Positions 48,179-57,487 of a DNA stretch of 64,000 bases are shown one piece after another. The notes under the pieces are model-generated. The model was not told where the DNA came from and searched no databases. It was given only the letters and a program-made list of their open reading frames with translations. Source of the DNA: Dehalococcoidia bacterium (GTDB taxonomy: Bacteria > Chloroflexota > Dehalococcoidia > Tepidiformales > Tepidiformaceae); the NCBI GenBank assembly GCA_009841435.1, contig VXLW01000029.1:45906-109905 (forward strand), read 5' to 3'. A program made the position numbers and the translations under genes. Positions within the stretch are counted from its first letter, which is position 1. Each line of letters begins with the position of its first letter.

Positions 48179-48520
48179 ATGCCTATCCCGGTGTTCACTA
48201 AGACAACCCTGTTTCTTCTGGTTTGTCTGCTGCTCGCCGGGTACTTCGTCTACACCGCCTCGTCCGGCACCGTCCGCCAGCGCCAGCAGAACGAAGACCA
48301 CGAGGCGGCGCTCGCGGAGATCGAGAATCTCCAGTCCAGGCGCGACCATCTCCTCGCCGTATACGACTACGTCGTCTCCGACGCCTACGTCGAGCAGGCT
48401 GCCCGGCGCGAACTCGGCTATGTCCGCGCGGGCGAGACTGCATTCGTCGTGCTCAGTCCCCCTCCCCCCTCTGACCAGGAGCTGTCTGGTGAGTGGTGGG
48501 AGCGCCTCTTTCCCAAGTAG
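48179..48520 (+). CDS. Septum-formation initiator family protein (FtsB/DivIC-like)
   Basis: A 113-residue bitopic protein. It has a short cytoplasmic N-terminus, one membrane helix (about residues 9-26, 'TLFLLVCLLLAGYFVY'), then a coiled-coil stretch with heptads (about 31-60) and the family 'YVEQAARRELGYVRAGE' segment. That order is the FtsB/DivIC signature, a bacterial cell-division scaffold. It is coupled to tilS (the stop overlaps the GTG), as is usual in many bacteria. The upstream promoter predicts a leaderless start. Confidence 0.87.
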   Translation: MPIPVFTKTTLFLLVCLLLAGYFVYTASSGTVRQRQQNEDHEAALAEIENLQSRRDHLLAVYDYVVSDAYVEQAARRELGYVRAGETAFVVLSPPPPSDQELSGEWWERLFPK

Positions 48521-49935
48521 TGCCGGACGACACCCTCTCGCCCCTTGAGCGCGTCCGGCGCTTCGCCGAGCGCGAGCAGCTCTTCCGCAGCGCTGGGAAG
48601 GTCGTCGTCGCTGTTAGTGGCGGAGCCGACTCGGTAGCCGCTCTCCTCCTCCTGCGCGACCTGGGCGAGGCGCACGGGTTCGAAGTCGTCGCCGCCCACT
48701 TCGACCACCACCTGCGCCACGAGTCCGCGGATGACCGCGACTTCGTGAGTGACCTCTGCGAACGCCTCGATGTGCCCTGCATGACCGGCGAGGGTGACGT
48801 TCCCCTTGCCGCCGAAGAAATGCGGATGGGGATCGAGGAGGCGGCTCGCAAGCTCCGCTACCAGTTCCTGGCCTTTGCCGCCGAACGCCAGGGCTCAGGC
48901 GCCGTCGCCACGGGACACACCGCCGACGACCACGTCGAGACCGTGCTCCACCACATCGTGCGGGGCAGCGGTGTGCGCGGCATCCGGGGCATGCTGCCGG
49001 TTGCTCCCCTTCCCGGCATGCCATCCCTCCGGCTCATCCGCCCCCTCCTCCCCCTCGCCCGGGCGGACACCGTCGCCGTCTGCAACGGCGCCGGCGTCGA
49101 CTACCGCGAGGACGCCACCAACGCGGAGCTCCACGCCACCCGCAACCGCCTCCGGCACACGGTCCTTCCCCAGCTGCGCGAGGAAAACCCCTCGGTCGAT
49201 GCGGCCATCCGCGGACTCGCCGAGAGCGCCCGCGAGCTCTTCCGCTCCGTCGAGCGTTCCGCCGCCCTCGCCCAGCCTCGCGACCGTGCCCCTGGTTCGG
49301 TCGTGTTCGAACTCGAGACGCTGCGGGCCCTCGGGAGCGAGGCGCGCCTCCTGCTGCTCGAACGTGAAGCAGCCTTCCTCAGGGCCGAGGTCGACGCCAA
49401 CCGCACACGCCTCCGCAACCTCGACGAGGTGCTGTCGAGCGGAGCCGGCCGGGTGGTCTTCGGCGGCCTGACCGTCGAGGCTTCGGTCGGGCTCGCGCGA
49501 CTCTCCAGCGGACTCGACGACGAGGACGCTCCCGAGATTCCCGAGCAGTTTGTGAACATCCCCGGGATCACCCGCGCCGGCGAGCGCGTCCTGCAGGCCG
49601 CGACCGAACCGTTCCCGGACGACACAGCCGCGCCCCCCGCTGCTGCCGTTCCCGCCGACCGCATCGAGGGGGCGCTGCGCCTCCGCGCCCTCGCCCCCCG
49701 CGACCGCATGCAGTTCCGGGGCTATCGCCGCAAGGTGAGCGGCATCCTCAAGTCGGCCCGCGTCCCCGCCTGGGAGCGCGGCGGCCTCATAGCCCTCGCC
49801 GGACGCGAGAATGTGGTCGCCGTCCTTGGGGCGAGCGTCGCCATCGCCGACGGCGGCGATGAGGACGACTGCTACTACTTCCGCATCGCGCCGCCGCCCC
49901 AGGCGGCCCCGCCCCTACGTGTGGACGGCGGGTAG
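48520..49935 (+). CDS. tilS: tRNA(Ile)-lysidine synthase
   Basis: TilS attaches lysine to the wobble cytidine of tRNA-Ile2 so that it reads AUA. The PP-loop 'VVVAVSGGADS' is at residues 28-38, followed by the 'HFDHHLRHESADDRDFV' motif and 'ATGHTADDHVETVL'. The C-terminal part includes the substrate-binding TilS_C domain ('RDRMQFRGYRRKVSGILKSARVPAWERGG'). I start at the GTG that overlaps the stop of the preceding gene by one base; a GTG nine codons upstream would give 28 bases of overlap. The last 18 bases are the first copy of an 18-bp direct repeat. Confidence 0.93.
   Translation: MPDDTLSPLERVRRFAEREQLFRSAGKVVVAVSGGADSVAALLLLRDLGEAHGFEVVAAHFDHHLRHESADDRDFVSDLCERLDVPCMTGEGDVPLAAEEMRMGIEEAARKLRYQFLAFAAERQGSGAVATGHTADDHVETVLHHIVRGSGVRGIRGMLPVAPLPGMPSLRLIRPLLPLARADTVAVCNGAGVDYREDATNAELHATRNRLRHTVLPQLREENPSVDAAIRGLAESARELFRSVERSAALAQPRDRAPGSVVFELETLRALGSEARLLLLEREAAFLRAEVDANRTRLRNLDEVLSSGAGRVVFGGLTVEASVGLARLSSGLDDEDAPEIPEQFVNIPGITRAGERVLQAATEPFPDDTAAPPAAAVPADRIEGALRLRALAPRDRMQFRGYRRKVSGILKSARVPAWERGGLIALAGRENVVAVLGASVAIADGGDEDDCYYFRIAPPPQAAPPLRVDGG
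49918..49935 (+). repeat. 18-bp direct repeat, copy 1
   Basis: The sequence CGTGTGGACGGCGGGTAG includes the tilS stop codon. It recurs exactly at 50588-50605, 670 bases downstream. The flanking bases differ on both sides, so the repeat is exactly 18 long. Confidence 0.8.
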
Positions 49936-49942
49936 GGTCCTG

Positions 49943-50554
49943 CTACGACGTGACTGATATGGCCTGCCTGCTGTAGGCCCCTTCGGTCACTTCCCGCACC
50001 AGGAAAGCCCCGAGGTCGGCGCGCCCGATGCGAGTGATCTTCCCTTTGTTGGTGGCAACCACGTCGCCGGAGGCGGGTTCATCGTTCAAGACGCCGGCTC
50101 GTACGAGCGTCCAGTCCAGCGGACTCTCCCTGGCGATCGCCTCCTGCGCGGTGTGCTCCGCGAGGATGGTGCGCAGGAACGTCCGAAACGCCACTCGGGA
50201 GAGGAGCGGAACCTGTCCCCAGCTCTCTCCCGCGCCGGCGGCGGACAGGACGACGAGCCGCGTGACGCCATGTCGCTTCATGCCGTCGACCACGTTCCTC
50301 GTGCCGGTAGTGAGCGTGGTCCGGTCCCGCAGACCGTTCGGACCCAGTGCGACGATCGCGGCGTCGTGGCTGGCGATCGCCTCCGCGACCGCATCGGGGT
50401 CGGTGACATCGCCCTGGGCGATGCGGGCGCCGGCGTTCGGGTCAATCTTCACGGGGGAGCGGGTGAAGGCGGTCACCTCGTGACCCTGTTCCAGCCCGTG
50501 CTTCCACACGTGCTGCCCGGTCTTGCCCGTCGCGCCGAACACGATGAGCTTCAT
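49943..50554 (-). CDS. NAD(P)-binding SDR-like protein (NmrA/BVR-B type)
   Basis: A 203-residue Rossmann-fold protein of the atypical short-chain group. The dinucleotide motif is 'IVFGATGKTGQHVWKHGL', followed by 'VTAFTRSPVK' for the NADP phosphate, and the sequence continues with 'DAAIVALGP' and 'VTRLVVLSAAGAG'. No catalytic Tyr-Lys pair is obvious, so this may be a reductase such as biliverdin or flavin reductase-like, or a regulator. I start at 50554 with GGAAG upstream. The gene lies entirely between the two 18-bp repeats. Confidence 0.87.
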   Translation of the reverse strand: MKLIVFGATGKTGQHVWKHGLEQGHEVTAFTRSPVKIDPNAGARIAQGDVTDPDAVAEAIASHDAAIVALGPNGLRDRTTLTTGTRNVVDGMKRHGVTRLVVLSAAGAGESWGQVPLLSRVAFRTFLRTILAEHTAQEAIARESPLDWTLVRAGVLNDEPASGDVVATNKGKITRIGRADLGAFLVREVTEGAYSRQAISVTS

Positions 50555-50581
50555 GACTTCCACGGCCTTCCCATCCGCCAG

Positions 50582-51502
50582 CTACCCCGTGTGGACGGCG
50601 GGTAGCACTTCCTCGATCAGCCGCTGAGTCTGTGAATAGGCGTCTGCGTCCGAGTCCGCCAGCGGGCGCAGGACGAACTTGCTGATGCCGCACGCGACGT
50701 ACTCCTGTGCTCGCGCCACGATCTCCTCCGCCCCGCCCACCGCGAAGAGCGCCTCCGGGTCGAGCGCCGCGAAACGGCTGTACGCCTTCGCCGTCCGTGC
50801 GATTGGCTCGTCGTCCCAGCTCCCGAACCGGAAGGGGAACCCGGCACCGTAATGGTCCTCGTCGATCGTCCGCCCCGCCTCCGCGACCGCCGCCTTGATC
50901 TTGGTGACAACCGGCGCCACCTGGGCCGGGGTCTGGATCCCCGCCAGCCACCCCGTGCCCCGCAACGCCGTCCGCTTGATCGCTGCGTCGCTGCTTCCGC
51001 CGATCCATAGCGGCAAGGGCTGTTGCACGGGCCGCGGCGCGATCGACGCCGACTCGTACTGATAGTGCTTCCCGTCGAATGTGACGTCTTCCTCCTCCCA
51101 CAGCCGCACCATTAGATCGATCATCTCGTCGGCGATGGCCCCGCGACCGCGCGGTTCCCGGCCTGTCGCCCGCCACTCGGGCGCGTTCAGCGCGCCCACG
51201 CCGAAGGCCGGCAGCAAGCGCCCGTCGCTCAGGTAGTCGATGGTCGCGCACTCGTTCGCCAGCACAAGCGGGTCGCGCAACGGCAACAGCACGACGTTCA
51301 TCCCGAACTTGATTCGCTTCGTCGCCCCCGCGACCGCCGCCATCGCCGTCATCGGCTCGAGCGCGCGTTGCGGCCCCGCCAGACGCTCGCTGAACCAGAT
51401 CGAGTCGACCTCGCTCTCCTCGCACAGGTCGACCCAGCGGAAGAACGACGCCGGAGTCGTCTCCGGCAGCAGTGCCGCCCCCAGCCCGATGCGTACGCTC
51501 AT
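50582..51502 (-). CDS. LLM-class F420-dependent oxidoreductase
   Basis: A 306-residue luciferase-like TIM-barrel protein. '[40 protein letters not shown]' is the cofactor-contact region, and '[20 protein letters not shown]' is a conserved loop seen in TIGR03619-type F420 enzymes. The start at 51502 follows GGAGG at 8 bases, with a TAGGAT hexamer further up that may be its -10. The substrate is unknown. Second of three LLM proteins. Confidence 0.9.
   Translation of the reverse strand: MSVRIGLGAALLPETTPASFFRWVDLCEESEVDSIWFSERLAGPQRALEPMTAMAAVAGATKRIKFGMNVVLLPLRDPLVLANECATIDYLSDGRLLPAFGVGALNAPEWRATGREPRGRGAIADEMIDLMVRLWEEEDVTFDGKHYQYESASIAPRPVQQPLPLWIGGSSDAAIKRTALRGTGWLAGIQTPAQVAPVVTKIKAAVAEAGRTIDEDHYGAGFPFRFGSWDDEPIARTAKAYSRFAALDPEALFAVGGAEEIVARAQEYVACGISKFVLRPLADSDADAYSQTQRLIEEVLPAVHTG
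50588..50605 (+). repeat. 18-bp direct repeat, copy 2
   Basis: Identical to 49918-49935. On the minus strand it codes for the last residues of the LLM oxidoreductase (the end of 'EVLPAVHTG'). Both copies are thus inside coding ends of genes that converge on the inserted gene. Confidence 0.8.
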
Positions 51503-51543
51503 CGCGATGCCTCCGCGCGCATCCTAGCCCGTCGCGCGCTTCC

Positions 51544-52353
51544 CTACCGCGCCATGCGCCGGAAGTACTCGCTGATGCGCGCGTGCAGCCCCGCCTCCGC
51601 CACCAGCAGCCCCCGCACCACCGGACGCGGCTGGTTGAACTCGATGGGCTGCCCCACGACGTCGCTGAAGACCAGCCCCTTCGCCAGGCAGAGGGCCGCT
51701 CCCGCCGCAACGTCCCACTCCTGCCGCGCGTACCACGTCACCACCACGTCCCCCCGCCCCGCCGCCACCAGCGCGAGCCGGTAGGCCACGCTACCGACTC
51801 CGCGCGTTCGCGCCTGCCCCGGGAGTGGTGGCACCTCTCCCAGCATGTCCTCCCCCCGGCCCACGAGCGCGAGGTAGTCCCCTTCCTGCTCGCCGCTGGG
51901 GACGGCCTCGGGCGCCGGGTCCGGACAGACGGCCGCGTGCATCTCGTCCGTTGCGGGGTTGTGCACAACCCCGAGCGCCGGACGCCCCTCCACCACCAGC
52001 CCTACGGAGATCGCGTACTCGGGATGCCCCTGGAGGTATTCCCGCGTCCCGTCGATGGGGTCGACCACCCATACCCGTTCCCGGTCGAGCCGTTCCGCCG
52101 TGTCGCGGTGCTCCTCACTCAGCCAGCCATCGTCGGGAAACGCGCCGGTGAGGGCTTCGTGCAGGACTTCCGCCGCGTGGATGTCGGCCTCGGAGACGAG
52201 CTCGTAGCCACCCTTCCGCCCGTACCGCAACCCCTCCTCCCGCATGCGCGCGACCTCGCCGCCCGCACGACGTGCCGCCTCGATCGCCACCTCCAGTTCC
52301 TGCTCCAGCACCGCCCCACTGTGGGGGCGCTGCTCCCTCGGGGCAATCTCCAA
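51544..52353 (-). CDS. cysQ: 3'(2'),5'-bisphosphate nucleotidase / inositol-monophosphatase family
   Basis: A lithium-sensitive-phosphatase-fold protein. The metal residues are the Glu pair in 'WLSEEH', D98 and D101 in '[14 protein letters not shown]', and the Asp in '[11 protein letters not shown]'. CysQ removes the 3'-phosphate of PAP from sulfate assimilation; the 'GTREY' form favours CysQ over inositol monophosphatase. The start is uncertain: the longest frame uses a TTG at 52353, and a GTG at residue 15 (52311) is as likely. It is divergent from the YyaL-type gene, the two start codons being only 27 bases apart. Confidence 0.85.
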   Translation of the reverse strand: MEIAPREQRPHSGAVLEQELEVAIEAARRAGGEVARMREEGLRYGRKGGYELVSEADIHAAEVLHEALTGAFPDDGWLSEEHRDTAERLDRERVWVVDPIDGTREYLQGHPEYAISVGLVVEGRPALGVVHNPATDEMHAAVCPDPAPEAVPSGEQEGDYLALVGRGEDMLGEVPPLPGQARTRGVGSVAYRLALVAAGRGDVVVTWYARQEWDVAAGAALCLAKGLVFSDVVGQPIEFNQPRPVVRGLLVAEAGLHARISEYFRRMAR

Positions 52354-52367
52354 AGGCGGCGCCCCCG

Positions 52368-52373
52368 TACACT
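52368..52373 (+). promoter_or_regulatory. Putative -10 element (TACACT)
   Basis: TACACT ends 7 bases before the ATG at 52381 and there is no Shine-Dalgarno. It is identical to the hexamer before the M24 peptidase gene. A leaderless start is likely. Confidence 0.55.
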
Positions 52374-52380
52374 ACCTCCG

Positions 52381-54459
52381 ATGCCGAACCGTCTTTCGGG
52401 CGAAACCAGCCCCTACCTCCTGCAGCACGCCGAGAACCCCGTCGACTGGTACCCCTGGGGCGACGAGGCCTTCGCGAAGGCCCGAGAGGAGGACAGACCC
52501 GTCCTCCTCTCCGTTGGCTACAGCACGTGCCACTGGTGCCACGTGATGGCCCATGAGTCCTTCGAGTCGCACGAGATCGCCGGCCTCATGAACGAGCACT
52601 TCGTCAACATCAAGGTTGACCGCGAGGAGCGCCCGGACATCGACGGCGTCTATATGACCGCCGTGCAGGCGCTCACCGGCCAGGGTGGCTGGCCCATGAC
52701 CGTCTTCCTCACCCCCGACAAGAAGCCGTTCTTCGCCGGTACCTATTTCCCACCCGAGGATGCCCACGGTCGTCCCGGCTTCCCCCGCCTTCTCCAGACC
52801 ATCAATGCCACTTGGGATGAGCGCCGCGAGGACATCGTCAACTCGGCGGAGTCGATCAGTGACCAGCTCGCAGAAGCGTCCGGCCGCGCCGTTCCCGAAG
52901 AGGCCTTCGACCCCACCGTCGCCGCCAGCGCCGTGCAGGCCATGCTGCGCTCGGCGGACGAGGTCTGGGGCGGCTTCGGGACCGCCCCCAAGTTCCCCGC
53001 CCCCGCCAACCTCGAGTTCCTCCTTGGGCGCGCCGCTCGCGCGGACGAGCCGGACGGGGCCGCCATTCGCACCATGCTCGAACGCACCCTCTGGGGCATG
53101 GCCAGCGGCGGTATGTACGACCAGATCGGCGGTGGCTTCGCGCGCTACAGCGTCGATGTCCAGTGGCTGGTGCCCCACTTCGAGAAGATGCTCTACGACA
53201 ACGCCGCGCTCGCCCGCGTCTACCTGCACGCCTTCCAGCTCTTCGGCGACCCCGCGCACGAGCGCGTCGTGCGAGAGACGCTGACCTATCTCGAACGCGA
53301 GATGCTCCATGAGGAAGGCGGTTTCTACAGCGCCCAGGACGCCGACAGCGAGGGCATCGAGGGCAAGTTCTTCCTCTGGACCACCGCCCAGGTCGAGGGC
53401 CTTCTCGGCGAAGACGCCGAAGCCTTCAACCAGATCTTCGGCATCACGCCCGAGGGCAATTTCTACGACCCCCACAACCCCGAGCTGATCGGCCGCAATG
53501 TCCTCTCCCGCCGCACCGATCCCTTCCCCGCCGCCAACACCTCCCCCGAGCGCATCGAGGGCTGGCGGCGCACGCTCTTCGAAGCGCGCTCCGAGCGCAT
53601 CCCGCCCCAGACCGACGACAAGGTGCTGACCTCGTGGAACGGGCTCGCCCTCGCCGTCTTCGCCGAGGCCGCCCGCGTCTTCGGCGATGCGCACCTCCGC
53701 GAGATCGCCGAGCGCAACGCCCGCTTCGTGCGCGAGCGCATGTGGTCGAACGGCGCCCTCCTGCATACCTGCAAGGACGGCGTTGCCCGCATCGAGGGCA
53801 TGCTGGAGGACTACGCCTACTACGGCCTCGGCCTCGTCGAGCTCTACCAGCTCACCGGCGACCGCGAACACCTCGACTGGGCGAACGAGCTCGTCGACGT
53901 GATCGTCGAGCGCTTCCACGACGACGAGGCCGGCGCCTTCTTCGAAACGGCCGAAGGCGCAGAGGAGCTGCTCTTCCGCCAGAAGCCGCGCTTCGACCAG
54001 GCCACGCCCAGCGCCGGCGCCTCCACCGGTCAGCTCGCGCTCATGCTGCAGCGCTACGGGCTCCGCACCGACGGTGAAGCCATCGCCCGCGAGGTTGTCG
54101 CCGGCGTCCAGGGGCTCATCCTCAACGCCGCCACCGGCTTCGGCGCGACCCTTCAGGTCATCGACCTGCTCGCCTCCCCGTCGCGCGAGCTCGCCATCGT
54201 GGGCGCGCCCGAAGCGCGCGCGCCCTTCGAGCACGCCGTGGCGGGTCGCTTCCTTCCGGGCCTCGCCATCGCGCCTGCCGCTGAGCCCAATGGCATCCCG
54301 CTGCTGGAAGGCCGCGAGTCCTCCGAGGGAGGCGCTACCGCCTGGCTCTGCGAGAACATGGCCTGCCAGCTACCAGCTGCGTCTCCCGACGAACTGGCCC
54401 GTCAGCTCACCGAGACCTTCCCGCCAATCCCCGACCAGCCACCGGAGGCATCCTCATGA
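52381..54459 (+). CDS. Thioredoxin-domain DUF255 / YyaL (spermatogenesis-associated 20-like) protein
   Basis: A 692-residue protein. The N-terminal thioredoxin-like domain has the pair C50 and C53 in '[11 protein letters not shown]', with '[20 protein letters not shown]' before it, a strongly conserved family opening. The rest is an (alpha/alpha)6-barrel resembling glycosidase or N-acylglucosamine epimerase folds ('[17 protein letters not shown]', '[16 protein letters not shown]'). The biochemical role is not settled. It is coupled by an ATGA overlap to the thioredoxin-TPR gene, which points to joint thiol chemistry. Confidence 0.93.
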   Translation: MPNRLSGETSPYLLQHAENPVDWYPWGDEAFAKAREEDRPVLLSVGYSTCHWCHVMAHESFESHEIAGLMNEHFVNIKVDREERPDIDGVYMTAVQALTGQGGWPMTVFLTPDKKPFFAGTYFPPEDAHGRPGFPRLLQTINATWDERREDIVNSAESISDQLAEASGRAVPEEAFDPTVAASAVQAMLRSADEVWGGFGTAPKFPAPANLEFLLGRAARADEPDGAAIRTMLERTLWGMASGGMYDQIGGGFARYSVDVQWLVPHFEKMLYDNAALARVYLHAFQLFGDPAHERVVRETLTYLEREMLHEEGGFYSAQDADSEGIEGKFFLWTTAQVEGLLGEDAEAFNQIFGITPEGNFYDPHNPELIGRNVLSRRTDPFPAANTSPERIEGWRRTLFEARSERIPPQTDDKVLTSWNGLALAVFAEAARVFGDAHLREIAERNARFVRERMWSNGALLHTCKDGVARIEGMLEDYAYYGLGLVELYQLTGDREHLDWANELVDVIVERFHDDEAGAFFETAEGAEELLFRQKPRFDQATPSAGASTGQLALMLQRYGLRTDGEAIAREVVAGVQGLILNAATGFGATLQVIDLLASPSRELAIVGAPEARAPFEHAVAGRFLPGLAIAPAAEPNGIPLLEGRESSEGGATAWLCENMACQLPAASPDELARQLTETFPPIPDQPPEASS

Positions 54460-55304
54460 CCGCTCCCTCCCCCGTCCTCGAAGTCACCGACGAGACCTTC
54501 CCCGAGGCTGTCATCGAGGAATCGAAGAACCGACCTGTTGTCGTCGACTTCTGGGCGGAGTGGTGCGGGCCCTGCCGCGTTCTCAGCCCGATCATCGAGC
54601 AGGTCGCCGCCGAGTTCGGCGAGGACGTCCTCCTCGCCAAGCTCGACACCGACCGTAACCCCCTCACGTCGACTGCTCACGGCATCCAGGCCATCCCCTC
54701 CGTCAAGGCGTTCGTCGATGGCGAGGTCGCCAGCGAGTTCGCCGGCGCCCTCCCCGAGGAGCACGTCCGCGCCTTCTTCGCCCAGCTCGTGACCTCGCCC
54801 GCCGAGATGGCCGCCGCCGAGGCCGAGGAGCTCGCCGCCTCCGGCGACCTCGCCGCCGCCGAGGCGCGGTACCGCGAGATGCTGGAAGAGGATGACGAGA
54901 ATGCCGACGCCCTCACCGGCCTCGCCGCCATCCTCCTCGAGCGTGACGACCGCGAGGGGGCCGAGGAATTGCTTGAGCGCGCCGGCAACGACCGCCGCGC
55001 CAAGGCCCTCCGCCACCACATCTTCCTCGCCGAGTTCTCCAGCAAGCACGACCCCGCGGAACTGGAGCAGGAAGCCCGTCTCGACCCCGAGGATCCCCGC
55101 GCCCGCTATCGCTGGGGCGTCATGCTGGCCGCTTTCGGGCGCTACGAAGAAGCCCTCGACGAGCTGCTCGAGTCCGTGCGCCTCGACAAGACGTTTGCCG
55201 GGGATGCCGCTCGCAAGGCCGTGCTCGCGGTCTTCGACATCCTCGGTCTGGAGAGCACGCTCGTGCGTGAATACCAGCGCCGCCTCACCCAGCTCCTCTT
55301 CTGA
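54456..55304 (+). CDS. Thioredoxin-TPR protein, CnoX/YbbN-like
   Basis: A 282-residue protein whose first 110 residues form a thioredoxin domain with C37-G-P-C40 and the cis-Pro strand '[11 protein letters not shown]'. The rest is tetratricopeptide-like helices (about 120-282) with '[28 protein letters not shown]' as one repeat. CnoX in E. coli is a chaperedoxin that protects clients from over-oxidation, but its active site is changed; here WCGPC is intact. It follows the YyaL-type gene with overlapping codons. Confidence 0.9.
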   Translation: MTAPSPVLEVTDETFPEAVIEESKNRPVVVDFWAEWCGPCRVLSPIIEQVAAEFGEDVLLAKLDTDRNPLTSTAHGIQAIPSVKAFVDGEVASEFAGALPEEHVRAFFAQLVTSPAEMAAAEAEELAASGDLAAAEARYREMLEEDDENADALTGLAAILLERDDREGAEELLERAGNDRRAKALRHHIFLAEFSSKHDPAELEQEARLDPEDPRARYRWGVMLAAFGRYEEALDELLESVRLDKTFAGDAARKAVLAVFDILGLESTLVREYQRRLTQLLF

Positions 55305-55378
55305 ACCCCTCCCCGGAGCCACGCCAATCCGTGTAATGCCATGCTGAAGGCTGGTCTATTGACGGCTCGCGTAGGAAG

Positions 55379-56503
55379 ATGGGCGTTCGAAAATGGATGG
55401 AGAACCCCGAAATTATGATCATCCACATGGTCGAGGGCGCCTCGGATGAGCAGACCGAGCGGGTAATTGACCGCGTCGTCAGCGACTACGGTCTCCAGTG
55501 CCAGACCATGGTTGGCGACGGAAGCATGGTCATCGGCGTCAAGGGCATGGCCGGCATCATCGATGAGGGTCGGATTACCGAGCTTCCCGGCGTCGATCGC
55601 GTCATCCGCATTACCGAGAAGTACAAGGACGCCAGCCGCAACTTCCACCACGAAGACACCATCGTCGACGTAAACGGCACGCTGGTCGGCGGCGGCAACC
55701 TCACCATCTTCGGCGGCCCCTGCGCCATCGAGACCGAGGACCAGGCCGTCGATTCCGCCATCATGTCCCGCGACGCCGGCGTCGACATCCTTCGCGCCTT
55801 CGTCGACAAGTCCCGCACCAGCCCCTACGACTACCGCGGCCTCGAAATCGCCCGCGGCCTCGACATCGTCAAGTCGATGAAGGCGGCGACGGGCCTCCCC
55901 GTCGTCTGCGAGCTGATCGACTTGCGCCACCTCGATGCATTCCTCGAGGCCGGTATCGACGTCATCCAGATCGGGGCCCGCAGCTCCCAGTACTCACCGC
56001 TCCTCGAAGAGCTCTCCCGTATCCGCACCCCGGTTGTCCTCAAGCACGGCTTCGGCAACGACCTCAACGAGTGGCTCTGTGCCGCCGCCTACATCATGTC
56101 CGGCCTTGACCGCGCCGGGAACCACACCGGCGCCGGCAACCCCAATGTGATCCTCTGCTACCGGGGTATCAGGTCGTTCGAGTCCGAGACGCGTTTCTCT
56201 GCCGACATCTCGATGATCCCGGTCGTGCGGAGCAAATCGCACCTGCCCCTCATCGCCGACCCCTCCCATAGTTCCGGCGACCGCGCTCTCGTCGAGCGTG
56301 TCTCCTACGGTTTCGTGGCAGCCGGCGCAAACGGTCTCGAGTTCGACATCCACTGCAACCCCGAGGAGGCCCTTTGCGACGGGCGCCAGGCCGTGCGCGA
56401 GGAAGCGGGCCGCATCGTGACCCATGCCCGCCAGATCCACGCGCTGCTCGCCGAGAACGGGGTGGAGAGCGGCGTCGCGGCCACTGCCGGCGTCTCCAAG
56501 TAG
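55379..56503 (+). CDS. aroF: 3-deoxy-7-phosphoheptulonate synthase (DAHP synthase)
   Basis: A 374-residue type I-beta DAHP synthase, the entry enzyme of aromatic amino acid synthesis. After an N-terminal ferredoxin-like ACT-type region ('IIHMVEGASDEQTERVIDRV') come 'TIFGGPCAIE', 'RTSPYDYRGLEIA', 'QIGARSSQY', 'VVLKHGFG' and 'IADPSHSSGDRALV'. The KPRTSPY motif of most members reads KSRTSPY. The ATG at 55379 has AGGA just upstream, but later in-frame ATGs (55397, 55415) also fit the usual N-terminus. Confidence 0.92.
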   Translation: MGVRKWMENPEIMIIHMVEGASDEQTERVIDRVVSDYGLQCQTMVGDGSMVIGVKGMAGIIDEGRITELPGVDRVIRITEKYKDASRNFHHEDTIVDVNGTLVGGGNLTIFGGPCAIETEDQAVDSAIMSRDAGVDILRAFVDKSRTSPYDYRGLEIARGLDIVKSMKAATGLPVVCELIDLRHLDAFLEAGIDVIQIGARSSQYSPLLEELSRIRTPVVLKHGFGNDLNEWLCAAAYIMSGLDRAGNHTGAGNPNVILCYRGIRSFESETRFSADISMIPVVRSKSHLPLIADPSHSSGDRALVERVSYGFVAAGANGLEFDIHCNPEEALCDGRQAVREEAGRIVTHARQIHALLAENGVESGVAATAGVSK

Positions 56504-56521
56504 CAGGACGGACTCGCGAAG

Positions 56522-57109
56522 ATGCTCCTGAAGCGCGCGACGCTTGAGGGCATCGCCGAAGGCCGCATCACCATCGCCTTCCGCCGTTGGAAGCGGCCGA
56601 CCGTGCGCGCCGGAGGCGAGCTGCGCACGGCCATCGGCGTCCTCGTCATCGACGCCGTCGATGCCATCTCCGAAAGCGACATAACGGCGGATGACGCGCG
56701 CCGCGCCGGCTACCCCGCACGCGACGCCCTCCTCGCCGACCTGAACCGCCGCCCCGACGGCGACCTCTACCGCGTCGCCGTCCGACTCGCCGGAGACGAC
56801 CCCCGCACCGCCCTCCGCGAGCAGGACACCCTCGACGGCGACGCCATCGAGGCCATCGCCGCCCGGGTCGCCCGCTTCGACCAGTCCAGCCGCCACGGCC
56901 CCTGGACCGAGACCGTCCTGCGCCTCATCGAAGCGTCGCCGGGCGTACGCGCCCCCGACCTCGCCGCCTCCCTCGGCCGCGAGACCCAGCCCTTCAAGCG
57001 GGATGTGCGCAAGCTGAAAGAGCTCGGCCTCACCGAGAGCCTGAAGGTGGGCTACCGACTCTCGCCACGCGGACGCGCCTGGCTTGCCACCCGCCCCCCG
57101 GAGCGCTAG
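56522..57109 (+). CDS. ASCH-like domain with winged-helix C-terminus, hypothetical
   Basis: A 195-residue protein. The first 60 residues ('EGIAEGRITIAFRRWKRPTVRAGGELRTAIGVLVIDAVDAI') have the look of a PUA/ASCH fold, an RNA-binding beta-barrel, with a characteristic Arg/Trp/Lys pocket. The C-terminal 75 residues read as a winged helix ('VLRLIEASPGVRAPDLAASLGRETQPFKRDVRKLKELGLTESLKVGYRL'). A fusion of an RNA-binding fold with a DNA-binding one suggests a regulator. It sits 18 bases after aroF and may share its transcript. Not a family I can name with certainty. Confidence 0.72.
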   Translation: MLLKRATLEGIAEGRITIAFRRWKRPTVRAGGELRTAIGVLVIDAVDAISESDITADDARRAGYPARDALLADLNRRPDGDLYRVAVRLAGDDPRTALREQDTLDGDAIEAIAARVARFDQSSRHGPWTETVLRLIEASPGVRAPDLAASLGRETQPFKRDVRKLKELGLTESLKVGYRLSPRGRAWLATRPPER

Positions 57110-57112
57110 CCG

Positions 57113-57487
57113 TCACTCCTCCTCAACCGACAGGTCCCGCTCGACCTCCCCCCGCGCCAGCTTCCCCAGCCGTTCGGGCAGCTCGCGCGTCCCGAACCGC
57201 CACGCAACCGCCTCTTCGAACACCTCTGCCGTCTCGGTTGGGATCTCGCCCTCGCTGGCGAGGATCCAGGCTCCCGCGAGCAAGCGCAGGTGGTACGCCG
57301 CCGCGCCGCTGTACAGCTTCTCGTCCGCCGCTGCTGCCTCCGATGCCAGCTCCCCGGTGACCCGTTCCGCCAGCGCTTCCGCCGGTCCCGCCACGAGCGG
57401 GTCCGCGTCCACCGTCCGCCCGAACGACGTCATCAGCCGCCCGTAGTTCTCCTCCGTGATCAGCGGCCGCCGCCGGAAGAGCCTCAT
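57113..57487 (-). CDS. Small hypothetical protein coupled to the nuclease-like gene
   Basis: A 124-residue helical, acidic protein with no motif I recognise. It opens 'RLFRRRPLITEENYGRLMTS' and has an Ala-rich middle. Its ATG overlaps the stop codon of the upstream nuclease-like gene (ATGA), so the two are made together. Third-position GC is high, unlike the nuclease. A role as accessory or immunity partner is only inferred. Confidence 0.6.
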   Translation of the reverse strand: MRLFRRRPLITEENYGRLMTSFGRTVDADPLVAGPAEALAERVTGELASEAAAADEKLYSGAAAYHLRLLAGAWILASEGEIPTETAEVFEEAVAWRFGTRELPERLGKLARGEVERDLSVEEE

